From contig NZ_JABMJG010000008.1 in assembly GCF_013376045.1 (NCBI RefSeq), positions 310,001-374,000 on the forward strand: 64,000 nt of DNA, written 5' to 3'. The stretch comes from Variovorax sp. SG517 (GTDB lineage Bacteria > Pseudomonadota > Gammaproteobacteria > Burkholderiales > Burkholderiaceae_C). The notes beneath the pieces are model-generated. The model searched no databases and was not told the origin of the DNA. It was given only the letters and a program-made list of their open reading frames with translations. The translations under genes were made by a program, and so were the position numbers. This document shows positions 48,435 through 58,083 of this stretch, piece by piece. The number at the start of each line of letters is the position of its first letter. Within the stretch, counting starts at the first letter, position 1.

Positions 48435-51400
48435 TCAGTGCTTGCCGGCATATTTCTTGTCATAGCCTTTGCCGTAGTACTGCGTGTACTGCTCGCCGGT
48501 GGTCGATGTGGTGAGCGTGCCGTAGTACTTGCCGGCCGCGGCCCTCGCAGCCTCGCGGGTGCCCCCCTTCGCCCAGATGTTGTAGGCATCGTTGAAGGCT
48601 TCCACGTTCGCGGGGTCGGCCCCCTTGAGGATGTCGACCTTGGCCGCGCGCCAGACCTCGCGCCGCACCTGGATCTGGTTCAGCGCAGCCTCGCCCTCGG
48701 AACCGAGCATGCCGTTGACGTACGCGGTCTTCGAGGAAATATCGGGCTTGAAGCTGTACGAATACATCGCGTGCCCGACCTCGTGCGACAGCGACGCGGC
48801 GGTCTTGTACGGGTCTTTCTGATAGGCACCGTCGATCACGATCTTCTTGATGCCCGAATTGGTATTGGCATAGGTGCCCCCGCCCGCAGGCCCGTAGCTG
48901 ATGGACCACTTGTCGCCCTGCAGGAACTTGAGCTGCCGCTGCAGCGTGGGTGACCGCGCTGCAATCGCATCGACGCCCTTGCCGAGGCCGGTGGTCACAT
49001 AGCCCGGCGGCGACGCCGCGGGCAGGGCATGCTCCGAGGCTTGCGCAGACGTGGCAGCGGCCGCGGGCGCCACTGGCACGTCCTCCTCCGCCACGGCTTC
49101 TTCGGCCTGGCTGCCGATGGGCGCATCGCAGTTCAGGAAGATCTTCCCGCCCCGCTGGTCGAGGTTGTCCGTGAAGTTCACCAGCCCCTTCACTCCGTTG
49201 ATCTTCACCGTGCCATCGGCCAGCAGCACGATCGACGACTTGCCGCAGATCAGCGAGATGCTGGTCTTGGCGGTGACGAACACGTCCTGCTCCGCCGCCT
49301 GGATCACCACCGACTTCTGCCCGATGAGGTTCGCATTGGCCGCGGTGGAGGTGACGGAGGCGTCGGTCTTCGACACGAGGTTGATCGCACCGGCACTGGC
49401 GTGCGAGACGATGTCGCCGTCTGACACCACGTTGATCTGCCCGCCCTCGCTCACCTGCGTGAGCATGCCCTTGGCGGCGAGTTGCGTGAGCTGGGCGCCG
49501 GTGGTCATGGTCAGCGCGGAGACGGAGCGCATCGACACGCTCTGCCCCGAACTCACCACGATCGGCCGGGGGCTGATCATCGTCTGGCCCTCGGGGCTCA
49601 CGATGGAGACCACGGGCTTGTCGATCTTGCGCGAGAGGTCGAGCATCTGCTGCGCGTCGGCCATGGCCGGATCGGGGTCGTCCGACACGCCGGCCTCGGG
49701 AGATCCGCCGGCCGCCAGCGCGGCAACGGCCTGCGACATGCCGCCGAGGGACTGCACGCCCTGCACCAGCCCCGAGAGCGTCTGGTTCTTGCCCTGGGCC
49801 ATGGCGCTCACGAGCGATTTGGTGGCAGCCACGGCCTGGCCAGCCGCCTGCATGAGCGCATTGCTCTGCGCGAGCGTGGCGCCCATCTGCTCGTGCCCGT
49901 CGGGGTTGTCGCGCGAGGTCTTCTGCGCGAAGTCCTGCGTGTAGGTGGTCAGCAGCAGGCCCTTGTCGGCGCGGATGGAGCCCCACTCGTTGGTGCGCAG
50001 CTCGAAGCCGTAGCTGCGCTGCACGCCCGAGCCCTGGTTCATCAGGTAGCCCATGTGCAGGTGGGTGTTGCCGTGGTCGGTCGACAGCTCGATGTGCTCG
50101 GTGCCGCGGCTGTCCTCGAAGCGCAGCATGTGCTTGCCGCCGCCACCCTTGCTCCAGTGGGTCTGGAAGCCGGTCTGGGTCTTGTGGCGCGGCAGTTCCC
50201 ACGGCGGCATCTGTGCGGCGTTGTAGACGCAGCCGGTGACGATCGGATGGTCGGGGTCGCCGTTGAGAAAGTCGACGATCACCTCCTGGCCGATGCGCGG
50301 GATGTGCATCGCGCCGTAGTTGCTGCCGGCCCAGGTCTGCGAAACGCGGATCCAGCACGACGAGTTCTCATCGCGCTTGCCGTAGCGGTCCCAGTGGAAC
50401 TGCACCTTGATGCGGCCGTACTGGTCGGTGTGGATCTCCTCGCCCGCCGGGCCGACCACCACCGCGGTCTGCGGCCCGGTGGTACGCGGCTTCGGCGTGA
50501 CGCGCGCGGGGCGGTACGGCGCGCTGTCGGGCAGCACCTCGAAGCTCTGGCGATAGCTGGTGCTGCTGGTCGACTCGCTGTAGGCCGCGTCCGGCGCGCC
50601 GACCACGCGCAGCGCGTTCTCCTGGAAGTCGTAGGTCACAGCCTCGATCAGGTAGCGGCGGTTCTCCTGTGCGTTGGGGTGGCGCGCCAGCTCGAACAGG
50701 TAGCCGGGCGCCATGTGGCGCAGGTTGCCCTCGGCGCTCACCAGCTCGCGGCGCCCAGCGAGTTGCTCCAGCCGCAGGCGCGCGTAGTTCTCGCCGTCGG
50801 CCAGCTCGGTGTAGCCGCCGGGCCAGTCGAATATCTCGAAGCTGTCGCGGCTGTGGCCGGCCGGTTGCTGGCGCACGGTGTCTATCTCGGCGTTCGGCTT
50901 CCTGAAGTCGTAGTCGTCGGCCGCGAAGTTGCCCGATGCGATGTCCTCCGAATGGCTCCAGCTGTCGATGAAGTCCTGCTCGAGGATCTGCGCGGCGAGC
51001 ACGCCCGCGTGATAAGGCACCCTCACCGGACCGGCGGGCAGGTCGGTGTGCGAGTCGGCGCCGTCGCACAGCACCAGCTGATGGCTGCCCTGCGCGTGCG
51101 AGAAGAAGTAGTAGATGCCCTCCTGCTCCATGAGCCGGCTGACGAAGTCGAAGTCGCTCTCCGAATACTGCACGCAGTAGTCCCAGGTGCGGTAGCTGCC
51201 GCTCAGACGCGCGTCGATGGCGAAGCCGTAGGGCGCGAGCACCTCCTGCAGGATCTGCGGGGCGGTCTTGAACTGGAATATCCTGAAATCGGAGCGACGG
51301 GTGGCGTACCACAGCCAGGGGCGCAGCGTGGCCTCGTACACACACATGTCGCCGTCGTCCTTGCCGATGTAGGCGAAGCGCGTGACCTGTCCGCTCAGGA

Positions 51401-51608
51401 AGCGGCTGCCGGCGCCGCCGAGTTCGGTGGCGAGGTTCACCTCGATGCTCATGTCCTCCCCCAGCATGCTCCGGGGCTGGATGTTGGGCATGTCGCTGAT
51501 GAGCCGCACGCGGTGCTCGAACAGCGTGGAAATGCGCTCCTGTCCCGTCATCGAGCGGAACTTCAGGCGCTCGCCCAGCGCACTGTGGGCGATGAAACTG
51601 CGGGTCAT
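48435..51608 (-). CDS. vgrG: VgrG with C-terminal HEVGH metallopeptidase domain
   Basis: 1057-residue evolved VgrG. The N-terminal gp27/gp5 core (MTRSFIAHSALGERLKFRSM; YCVQYSESDFDFVSRLMEQE; DQYGRIKVQFHWDRYGK) is followed by a DUF2345-type beta stem to about residue 840. An Ala/Pro/Glu-rich linker then leads to a domain of about 190 residues. That domain holds HEVGH at residues 942-946, a zincin signature, with possible third ligands in GSEGEAALNQ (about 970-977). The tail is Tyr/Lys-rich. The domain resembles putative metallopeptidase effector domains of other VgrGs. An immunity candidate starts 3 nt after the stop. An AGGA ribosome site precedes the ATG. Confidence 0.93.
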   Translation of the reverse strand: MTRSFIAHSALGERLKFRSMTGQERISTLFEHRVRLISDMPNIQPRSMLGEDMSIEVNLATELGGAGSRFLSGQVTRFAYIGKDDGDMCVYEATLRPWLWYATRRSDFRIFQFKTAPQILQEVLAPYGFAIDARLSGSYRTWDYCVQYSESDFDFVSRLMEQEGIYYFFSHAQGSHQLVLCDGADSHTDLPAGPVRVPYHAGVLAAQILEQDFIDSWSHSEDIASGNFAADDYDFRKPNAEIDTVRQQPAGHSRDSFEIFDWPGGYTELADGENYARLRLEQLAGRRELVSAEGNLRHMAPGYLFELARHPNAQENRRYLIEAVTYDFQENALRVVGAPDAAYSESTSSTSYRQSFEVLPDSAPYRPARVTPKPRTTGPQTAVVVGPAGEEIHTDQYGRIKVQFHWDRYGKRDENSSCWIRVSQTWAGSNYGAMHIPRIGQEVIVDFLNGDPDHPIVTGCVYNAAQMPPWELPRHKTQTGFQTHWSKGGGGKHMLRFEDSRGTEHIELSTDHGNTHLHMGYLMNQGSGVQRSYGFELRTNEWGSIRADKGLLLTTYTQDFAQKTSRDNPDGHEQMGATLAQSNALMQAAGQAVAATKSLVSAMAQGKNQTLSGLVQGVQSLGGMSQAVAALAAGGSPEAGVSDDPDPAMADAQQMLDLSRKIDKPVVSIVSPEGQTMISPRPIVVSSGQSVSMRSVSALTMTTGAQLTQLAAKGMLTQVSEGGQINVVSDGDIVSHASAGAINLVSKTDASVTSTAANANLIGQKSVVIQAAEQDVFVTAKTSISLICGKSSIVLLADGTVKINGVKGLVNFTDNLDQRGGKIFLNCDAPIGSQAEEAVAEEDVPVAPAAAATSAQASEHALPAASPPGYVTTGLGKGVDAIAARSPTLQRQLKFLQGDKWSISYGPAGGGTYANTNSGIKKIVIDGAYQKDPYKTAASLSHEVGHAMYSYSFKPDISSKTAYVNGMLGSEGEAALNQIQVRREVWRAAKVDILKGADPANVEAFNDAYNIWAKGGTREAARAAAGKYYGTLTTSTTGEQYTQYYGKGYDKKYAGKH

Positions 51609-51683
51609 TCCTGTAAAGCTCCCTGGTCAATGCGATCCCGGCGCGTGCCGCGCAAGCGGCAAACCGCGCCGGGCAAAGGGAGC

Positions 51684-52166
51684 TCAGGCCTCCTTGTTTT
51701 CCTTGATGTTCCAGCCCAGCACCGTCTCGGCGCCCTTGCCGCCCTTGTCGGTCTGTTCCCAGTACTGCTGCTTCACCTTCGCGGCCTGGAAGGCGTACTG
51801 CACGAACACCGCGTCGGAGCCCTGCTCGGCCGTGTACTGCACCGAGGTCACCAGCACCTCTTCGAGCGTCACGCGCGTGTACTCGATCTGCGAGCCGCCG
51901 GCCTTGCACACCGACACTTCCACCTTGCTCAGGTGCTTGCCGCTCGCGCAGTTCTTCAGCACCGAGGGTGCCGCCTTGTCGATGCGCGCCAGAACCTGCA
52001 GGTCGTTGAAGCTGGCCTTGCCGACACCGCCGCCACCGCCGCTGACCATGTTGCCGGGCTGCGTGGCGCCCCATGCGAACGACTTGATGTCGGTCCACTC
52101 CTTGTGGTTCGAGTCCTTCGATTCGCCGTTCGCGCCCTCGACGCGCATGAACATGTCTACTGCCAT
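51684..52166 (-). CDS. hcp: type VI secretion tube protein Hcp
   Basis: 160-residue Hcp, the ring protein stacked into the T6SS tube. It opens MAVDMFMRVEGANGESKDSN and has SFAWGATQPGNM and EYTRVTLEEVLVTSVQYT, normal for the family. ATG 52166 follows GGGAG; the frame to 52208 is extra. It heads the effector operon, 75 nt before vgrG. No tssA-M genes lie nearby, so it must work with a core system elsewhere. Confidence 0.93.
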   Translation of the reverse strand: MAVDMFMRVEGANGESKDSNHKEWTDIKSFAWGATQPGNMVSGGGGGVGKASFNDLQVLARIDKAAPSVLKNCASGKHLSKVEVSVCKAGGSQIEYTRVTLEEVLVTSVQYTAEQGSDAVFVQYAFQAAKVKQQYWEQTDKGGKGAETVLGWNIKENKEA

Positions 52167-52459
52167 GAGATCAACTCCCTCGAAAATTGCGTGCCCGCCG
52201 GGGCACATTGGAACCAGCCGCCCTCCCTGCTGGAGGACGGCAACGAATCACGGTCAGGCGGTGCCGGCGCTGGTGACACAGTGGCGGCGGCCTTTTTTCT
52301 GGAGCACAACGCTTCAGCGCACGCACCTTAATCGAGGGGTTCGTGCGCAACCAGTGCCGAACGGCATGCGTAAAAAGAACTACCAGAGCCGGCGTTTGGC
52401 TCCCGGAATCACATCCTGTACTGTTGCAGGCGCACCGTCCCATTCATCCAGGAGCCCGC
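52167..52459. promoter_or_regulatory. divergent hcp / phosphotransacetylase intergenic region
   Basis: About 290 nt between divergent genes. It holds a CCTCC-ctgctgGAGG hairpin near 52222-52238 and a poly-T stretch (GCCTTTTTTCTGG, about 52290). No convincing sigma-70 pair and no sigma-54 element (TGGCAC-N5-TTGC) was found for hcp. Confidence 0.4.
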
Positions 52460-53413
52460 ATGGCGTCTTCCACACCCGCTGCCCACCCGCACTACGACCG
52501 CCTGATCGCCGCCGCACGCGGCCTGCCCTCGCTGCGGGTCGCGGTGGTACACCCTGCCAACGCGGCGTCGCTGGAAGCTGCGCTGGCATCGGCATCGCTG
52601 GGCCTGATCGTGCCGACGCTCGTGGGCCCGCGCGCGAAGATCGAGGCGGCCGCGCAAGAGGCCGGCATCGATCTCTCCAGGATCGCGATCGTCGATGCGC
52701 CCCACAGCCACGCCGCGGCCGACGCGGCCGTGGCCATGGCGCTGCGCGGCGAGGTCGATGCGCTGATGAAGGGCAGCCTGCACACCGACGAGCTCATGGG
52801 TGCCGTCGTGCGCCGCGAAGGCGGGCTGCGCACCTCGCGGCGCATCAGCCATTGCTTCGTGATGGACATCCCGGGCCACGCGCAGCCGCTGATCATTTCC
52901 GACGCGGCGATCAACATCGCGCCCACGCTCGAGGAGAAGGCCGACATCGTGCAGAACGCGATCGATCTTGCGCACGCGCTGCACATGCCGGCGGTGCGCG
53001 TCGCCATTCTTTCCGCGACGGAGACGGTCAACGCCAAGGTGCCTTCCACGCTCGACGCCGCAGTACTTTGCAAGATGGCCGATCGCGGCCAGATCACCGG
53101 CGCGGTGCTCGACGGCCCGCTCGCGATGGACAACGCCATCGACGCCGAGGCCGCGCGCATCAAGGGCATCGTCTCGCCGGTGGCGGGGCGCGCCAACGTG
53201 CTCATCGTGCCCGACCTCGACGCGGGCAACATGCTCGCGAAAAGCCTGACCTTCCTCGGCGGCGCCTATGCGGCGGGCATCGTGCTGGGCACGAAGGTGC
53301 CGGTGATCCTCACGAGCCGGGCCGATTCGGAACCGGCGCGGCTCGCCTCGTGTGCCGTCGCCTCCATGCTCGCGAAGGCGGGGCGCGACAAGCTCATCAA
53401 GGCGGTGGGCTGA
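52460..53413 (+). CDS. phosphate acetyl/butyryltransferase family protein
   Basis: 317-residue enzyme of the Pta/Ptb family, interconverting acyl-CoA and acyl phosphate. It matches the short form without the N-terminal DRTGG/BioD domain of E. coli Pta. Motifs: DALMKGSLHTDELMGAVV, RRISHCFVMDIPGHAQPLII and VSPVAGRANVLIVPDLDAGNM (quoted in part: AGRANVLIVPDLDAGNM). No acetate or butyrate kinase lies beside it. An AGGAG ribosome site precedes ATG 52460. Acetyl versus butyryl preference is not decided by what I can see. Confidence 0.88.
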   Translation: MASSTPAAHPHYDRLIAAARGLPSLRVAVVHPANAASLEAALASASLGLIVPTLVGPRAKIEAAAQEAGIDLSRIAIVDAPHSHAAADAAVAMALRGEVDALMKGSLHTDELMGAVVRREGGLRTSRRISHCFVMDIPGHAQPLIISDAAINIAPTLEEKADIVQNAIDLAHALHMPAVRVAILSATETVNAKVPSTLDAAVLCKMADRGQITGAVLDGPLAMDNAIDAEAARIKGIVSPVAGRANVLIVPDLDAGNMLAKSLTFLGGAYAAGIVLGTKVPVILTSRADSEPARLASCAVASMLAKAGRDKLIKAVG

Positions 53414-53427
53414 GCCCGGAGCTCAGC
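53409..53427. terminator. short hairpin between convergent genes
   Basis: GCTGAGC pairs with GCTCAGC around a 5-nt loop, spanning the stop codons of the convergent genes. There is no T-run, so termination strength is doubtful. Confidence 0.35.
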
Positions 53428-56400
53428 GCGCGCCGGCCACGATCGCGATTCCCCTGATCTGCCCCGCCGAGGGCGCCCGCTCCGGCTTCGGATAGCGCGC
53501 CGGCGCGAAGCGGTGCAGCAGCTCGGCCTCCTGCATCTTCGCGGCCTCGAAGTTCACGAGCTTGACGTGGCCGAAGCCGCGAATGGACAGCGGCAGCGCC
53601 GCGATGCGCGCAGCCGTCGCCTGGTTGCCCGCCGAGAGTTCGCCCGCCATCGCTTCGAGCAGGCCGTCGAAGTGCGAGATCAGCTCGCGCTCCATGCGCC
53701 GCTCCGCGGTGCGCCCGAAGATGTCGAACGCCGTGCCGCGCAGCCGCTTGCCATGCGCCAGCCAGCGCATCGCAGGCAGCATCCAGCTTCCGATGCGGAT
53801 CTTGGCGGGCGCCTTGCCGTGCGCGGCGCGCGAGAGCACCGGCGGGGCCATGTGGAATTCGAGCTTCAGGTCGCCTTCGAACTGCTCGTTGAGCTTCTGC
53901 AGGAAGGCGCCGTCGGTGTAGAGCCGCGCCACTTCGTATTCGTCCTTGTAGCTCATGAGCTTCAGCAGGCTGCGCGCCGCATTGCGCGTGAAGGGCAGGC
54001 TCGCATCGCCGCCCTGCAGTGCAGCCTCGCGCTCGCGAAGGCTGCGGATGCGCGCCTCGAAGCGGTCCGCCCATGCGGCGTTCTGGTAGCCCGTGAGGTG
54101 CCGGCGCGCCTCGGCGATCAGCACGTCGAGCGGTCGCTCGTCGACGGAAGCAGCCTGCGCATCGGCAGGCGCCGCGCGCAGCGAGTCCAGCGCCTCGGGG
54201 TTGCCGGCCGCAAGCCGCCCCAGCGAGAAGGCCGACTGGTTCGCGGCCACCGCCACGCCATTGAGCTCGATCGCATGCATCAGCGCCTCCAGGCTCAGCG
54301 GCACCAGCCCGCGCTGCCACGCATAGCCGGCCGCGACGATGTTGGCTGCCAGCGTGTCGCCGAGGAACTCTTCCGCCAGACTCTGCGCGTCGAAGGTCTC
54401 GACCTGCTCCTCGCCGGCCACGAAGCGCATCTTCTCCAGCAACAGGTCGACGTGCAGGTCCGCATCGGGGTTGCGCAGCGATTCGGCCACCGGAATCTCG
54501 TGCACGTTCGCGAGCACCCGCGTGCGTCCGTGGCGCACGGTCTGCAGCGCGTCGGCCGATGCGCCCACCACCACGTCGCAGGCGAGGATGGCATCGGCCT
54601 GCTGCGTGTCGATGCGCACCTGGTGCAGGCGATCGCGCGAATCGGCCAGCCGCACGAAGCTCAGCACCGAGCCGCCCTTCTGCGCGAAGCCCATGAAGTC
54701 GAGCACGCTCGCGGCCTTGCCTTCGAGGTGCGCGGCCATCGCGATCACCGCGCCCACGGTCACCACGCCGGTGCCGCCCACGCCGGTCACGAGCAGGTCG
54801 TACGGGCCGGTCCATGCATGTTCGGCCGGATGCGGCAGCGCGGCCACGCGGTGCAGGAAGGCATCTCGCCCCGCGGCGAGCGCCCCGCTCTTGCGGCGCA
54901 GCTTGCCGCCCGTCACGCCCACGAAGCTGGGGCAGAAGCCCTTGGCGCAGGAGTAGTCCTTGTTGCAGCTGGTCTGGTCGATCTTGCGCTTGCGGCCCAT
55001 CGGCGTCTCGTGCGGCAGCACGGCCACGCAGTTGCTCTGCACGGTGCAGTCGCCGCAGCCTTCGCACACGGCCTCGTTGATGAACAGGCGCTTGGGCGGA
55101 TCGGCAAGTTCGCCCTTCTTGCGGCGGCGGCGCTTCTCGGCGGCGCAGGTCTGTTCGTAGATGAGCACCGTCACGCCCGCCATCTCGCGCAGCCGGCGCT
55201 GCACGTCGTCGAGCGCGGCACGGTCGTGGAACTCGGTGCCACTGGGAAAGCGGTCCTTGATGGCGTCGTACTTGCCGATGGCATCGCTCACCACCACCAC
55301 CTTGCTCACCCCTTCCGATTCGACCTGCCGCGCGATGGCGTCCACGCTGATGACGCCGTCGACCGGCTGCCCGCCGGTCATGGCGACCGCATCGTTGAAG
55401 AGGATCTTGTAGGTGAGCGTGGCCTTGGCCGCCACGGCCTGGCGGATCGCAAGGTAGCCCGAGTGGTAGTAGGTGCCGTCGCCCAGGTTCTGGAAGACGT
55501 GCGGCGTCTTCGTGAACATGGCGTGCGAGATCCAGTCCACGCCCTCGCCGCCCATCTGGATGAGGCCCGCGGTGCTGCGGTCCATCCAGTTCGCCATGAA
55601 GTGGCAGCCGATGCCGGCGCGCGCGGTCGAGCCCTCGGGCACCTTGGTGCTGGTGTTGTGCGGGCAGCCGGCGCAGAAGTACGGCAGGCGCTTGACCGCG
55701 TCGCTCGCGTTGGCCAGCAGCTCGGGCGGCGTGAAGTCGCGCACGTGCTGCAGGTGATCGCCCAGGTCGTGGTTCTCGGGGAAGTGAACGGCCAGCCAGT
55801 GCGCGACCAGCTCGATGAGCCGCGAGGGCCGCAGCTCGCCCAGCGCCGACACCAGCGGCTGGCCGTCGCGGTCGTGCTTGCCCACGAGCACGGGGCGCGC
55901 TTCGGGCGGCGCGTTGTAGAAGATGTCGCGCAGCTGCGTCTCCACCACCGCGCCCTTCTCCTCGACGATGAGGATCTCTTCCAGCCCCTGCGCAAAGGCC
56001 TTGATGCGCGTCTGCTCGACCGGGAAGCTCAGGCCGATCTTGTAGAGCCGCACGCCAGCGCGGGCCAGCTGCTCGGGCGAAAGCTCGAGCCGGCGCAGCA
56101 CTTCCATCAAATCGTGGTGCGCCTTGCCGCAGGTGACGATGCCGACCTTCGCGTGCTCGCTGACGATCACGTGGCGGTCGATGCTATTGCGCCTGGTGAA
56201 TGCGGCTACCGCCGCGAGCTTGTCTTCCAGGCGCGACTCGATGCGCAGCGAAGGCAGGTCGGGCCAGCGGTAATGCAGGCCGTCGGGCGGCGGGCGATGG
56301 CCGGTGGCGGCGCTCACCGCGTCGGCGTCTTCCCAGGCCTCGACGCGGGCGTTGATCGCGTCAAGGTCCACGGTGCCCGCGCTCTCCACCACTTCGGACA

Positions 56401-57031
56401 GCGCCGCCATGCCGACCCACGCGCCCGAATAGCGCGAGAGCTCGTAGCCGTACAGGCCGAACTCCAGGTACTCGGCCACGCTGGAGGGCTGCAGGATGGG
56501 CATGCGCCAGGCCATGAAAGCGTGGTCGCTCTGGTGCGGCATCGACGACGACACGCAGCCGTGGTCGTCGCCCGCCACCACCAGCACGCCGCCGTGCGGC
56601 GAGGAGCCGTACGCATTGCCGTGCTTGAGCGCGTCGCCCGCGCGGTCCACGCCCGGGCCCTTGCCGTACCACATGGCAAAGACGCCATCGACGGTGCGCT
56701 CGGGGTCCGATTCCACGCGCTGCGTGCCCAGCACCTGCGTGGCCGCGAGCTCCTCGTTGACGGCCGGCACGAAGCGGATGCCCGTCTGCTTGAAGCGCTC
56801 GCCGGCCTTCCAGATCGCCTGGTCGACCATGCCCAGCGGCGAGCCGCGGTAGCCGCTGACGAAGCCCTGGGTGTGCAGGCCGCGCTGCGCATCGCGCCGG
56901 CCCTGCATCACGAGCACGCGGATCAGCGCCTGCGTGCCGGTCAGGAAAACCGAGCCGGACTCGGCCCAGATGTTGTCGGAGAGTTGGTAGCCGGGCCGTC
57001 TGATCGCGGTGGCATCGAGTGGGGCATTCAT
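53423..57031 (-). CDS. indolepyruvate ferredoxin oxidoreductase, fused subunits
   Basis: 1202-residue fused 2-oxoacid:ferredoxin oxidoreductase (IorA-IorB type with a DUF6537 C-terminal part). It decarboxylates aryl- or branched-chain 2-oxoacids to acyl-CoA with ferredoxin as acceptor. The alpha part (residues 1-400) has SGYRGSPLGMVD. The TPP part has CAGCPHNTSTKVPEGS and GGEGVDWISHAMFT then LGDGTYYHSG. A 4Fe-4S region has CEGCGDCTVQSNC and CNKDYSCAKGFCPSF. The gamma part has VTGVGGTGVVTVGAVIAMAA. Betaproteobacterial forms work in aerobic aromatic amino acid breakdown. Confidence 0.95.
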   Translation of the reverse strand: MNAPLDATAIRRPGYQLSDNIWAESGSVFLTGTQALIRVLVMQGRRDAQRGLHTQGFVSGYRGSPLGMVDQAIWKAGERFKQTGIRFVPAVNEELAATQVLGTQRVESDPERTVDGVFAMWYGKGPGVDRAGDALKHGNAYGSSPHGGVLVVAGDDHGCVSSSMPHQSDHAFMAWRMPILQPSSVAEYLEFGLYGYELSRYSGAWVGMAALSEVVESAGTVDLDAINARVEAWEDADAVSAATGHRPPPDGLHYRWPDLPSLRIESRLEDKLAAVAAFTRRNSIDRHVIVSEHAKVGIVTCGKAHHDLMEVLRRLELSPEQLARAGVRLYKIGLSFPVEQTRIKAFAQGLEEILIVEEKGAVVETQLRDIFYNAPPEARPVLVGKHDRDGQPLVSALGELRPSRLIELVAHWLAVHFPENHDLGDHLQHVRDFTPPELLANASDAVKRLPYFCAGCPHNTSTKVPEGSTARAGIGCHFMANWMDRSTAGLIQMGGEGVDWISHAMFTKTPHVFQNLGDGTYYHSGYLAIRQAVAAKATLTYKILFNDAVAMTGGQPVDGVISVDAIARQVESEGVSKVVVVSDAIGKYDAIKDRFPSGTEFHDRAALDDVQRRLREMAGVTVLIYEQTCAAEKRRRRKKGELADPPKRLFINEAVCEGCGDCTVQSNCVAVLPHETPMGRKRKIDQTSCNKDYSCAKGFCPSFVGVTGGKLRRKSGALAAGRDAFLHRVAALPHPAEHAWTGPYDLLVTGVGGTGVVTVGAVIAMAAHLEGKAASVLDFMGFAQKGGSVLSFVRLADSRDRLHQVRIDTQQADAILACDVVVGASADALQTVRHGRTRVLANVHEIPVAESLRNPDADLHVDLLLEKMRFVAGEEQVETFDAQSLAEEFLGDTLAANIVAAGYAWQRGLVPLSLEALMHAIELNGVAVAANQSAFSLGRLAAGNPEALDSLRAAPADAQAASVDERPLDVLIAEARRHLTGYQNAAWADRFEARIRSLREREAALQGGDASLPFTRNAARSLLKLMSYKDEYEVARLYTDGAFLQKLNEQFEGDLKLEFHMAPPVLSRAAHGKAPAKIRIGSWMLPAMRWLAHGKRLRGTAFDIFGRTAERRMERELISHFDGLLEAMAGELSAGNQATAARIAALPLSIRGFGHVKLVNFEAAKMQEAELLHRFAPARYPKPERAPSAGQIRGIAIVAGAR

Positions 57032-57188
57032 GCCCGGGATTGTTCTGCCGCGGCGCAGGTAAGTGCTTCTTCAATGCACTAGCGCAGACCCTTGTTTCGA
57101 GAAGAATCCACTTCCAAATCGGCCAAAAAGAAGATTTTCTTTTTTAATTCGTCTAATCCGGAGAAAACACCTGTCTCCCGGCGCTACC
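57032..57188. promoter_or_regulatory. AT-rich upstream region of the oxidoreductase gene
   Basis: 157 nt, distinctly richer in A/T than its surroundings, with an inverted repeat AAAAAGAA-gatt-TTCTTTTT at 57124-57143. It lies upstream of the minus-strand oxidoreductase and downstream of the AraC-type gene. AT-rich symmetry of this kind suits an Lrp/AsnC-type or nucleoid protein site, or a terminator for the araC gene (T-run on the minus strand follows the arm). Confidence 0.45.
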
Positions 57189-58040
57189 TCATCTTCCCGC
57201 ACCCGCGTGCCGGGCCCGGAACTCGCCCGGCGTCATGCCTTCCAGCCGCCGGAAGTGGCGGTTGAAGTTCGAGAGGTTGTTGAAGCCCACCTCGTAGCAG
57301 ATGCTGCTCACGTGCTGGCGCGTGGAGGTCAGCAGGCGGCAGGCCTTCGCCAGGCGCAGGCCGATGATGAAGTCGGTGAAGGTCTTGCCGGTCGCGCGGC
57401 GGAAGCTGCGCGAGAGCGAAGTCCTGCTCGTGCCCACGAGCGCGCTGACCTCCGAAAGCGACAGCGGCTCCGCATAGTTGTTCCGGATGTGATGCAGCGC
57501 TCTTTGCACGTGCAGCGTGCGGCCCGGGCCGGCGGCATCGGCGTGCACGGGGGTTCGGGCCAGCAGCCGGAAGTCGGTCCACTGCGAGAGCTCGTTCAGC
57601 ACGGCGGTGAATGCCGAGAATCGCGCCAGCCCGTGCAGCGTCGAAACGCGCCGCAGCTTGGACAGGGTCTCGGCCCCCAGGCCGACGAAATGCACGCCCT
57701 GGCGCGCGCGCGAAAGAAGCGGCCCGACGTCCGACAGCTCCGGAAATATCGCCGCGCCGCGCCGCAGCGGCTCGTCGCTGAAGCGCAGCACCAGCCCGTC
57801 GTCCGGCTCCACGCACTGCGCAAACCTCAGCGTGTGCGGCAGCAGCGGCCCGAGCAGAACGACCGCGCCCGGCGCAAGCGCGTGCGTCTCTTCGCTCGCG
57901 CCGCTGCCGACGCGCAGGCATGCCGGAGCGCTTCCGATCAGGTGCAGTTCGTGGTCGTGGAGGCAGCTCCGGGAGTCGAAGCTTCGCCCCGCGAACGGGC
58001 TCGGCTCCTCGCAGAGAACGGTGGCATTGGCGTCGGACAT
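57189..58040 (-). CDS. AraC-family transcriptional regulator
   Basis: 283 residues: an N-terminal cupin-like sensor (HDHELHLIGSAPACLRVG; PGAVVLLGPLLPHTLRF, including the paired His) and a C-terminal double helix-turn-helix (SLSEVSALVGTSRTSLSRSF; QHVSSICYEVGFNNLSNFNR then HFRRLEGMTPGEFR). It is the last gene of the sugar-transport run, 43 nt after a permease, and so probably regulates it in response to the sugar. Start ATG 58040 preferred to the 58073 extension. Confidence 0.92.
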   Translation of the reverse strand: MSDANATVLCEEPSPFAGRSFDSRSCLHDHELHLIGSAPACLRVGSGASEETHALAPGAVVLLGPLLPHTLRFAQCVEPDDGLVLRFSDEPLRRGAAIFPELSDVGPLLSRARQGVHFVGLGAETLSKLRRVSTLHGLARFSAFTAVLNELSQWTDFRLLARTPVHADAAGPGRTLHVQRALHHIRNNYAEPLSLSEVSALVGTSRTSLSRSFRRATGKTFTDFIIGLRLAKACRLLTSTRQHVSSICYEVGFNNLSNFNRHFRRLEGMTPGEFRARHAGAGR

Positions 58041-58083
58041 TCGATTGCGATCCACAAGACCAAGCGGCCGCATATCCGCAGGG

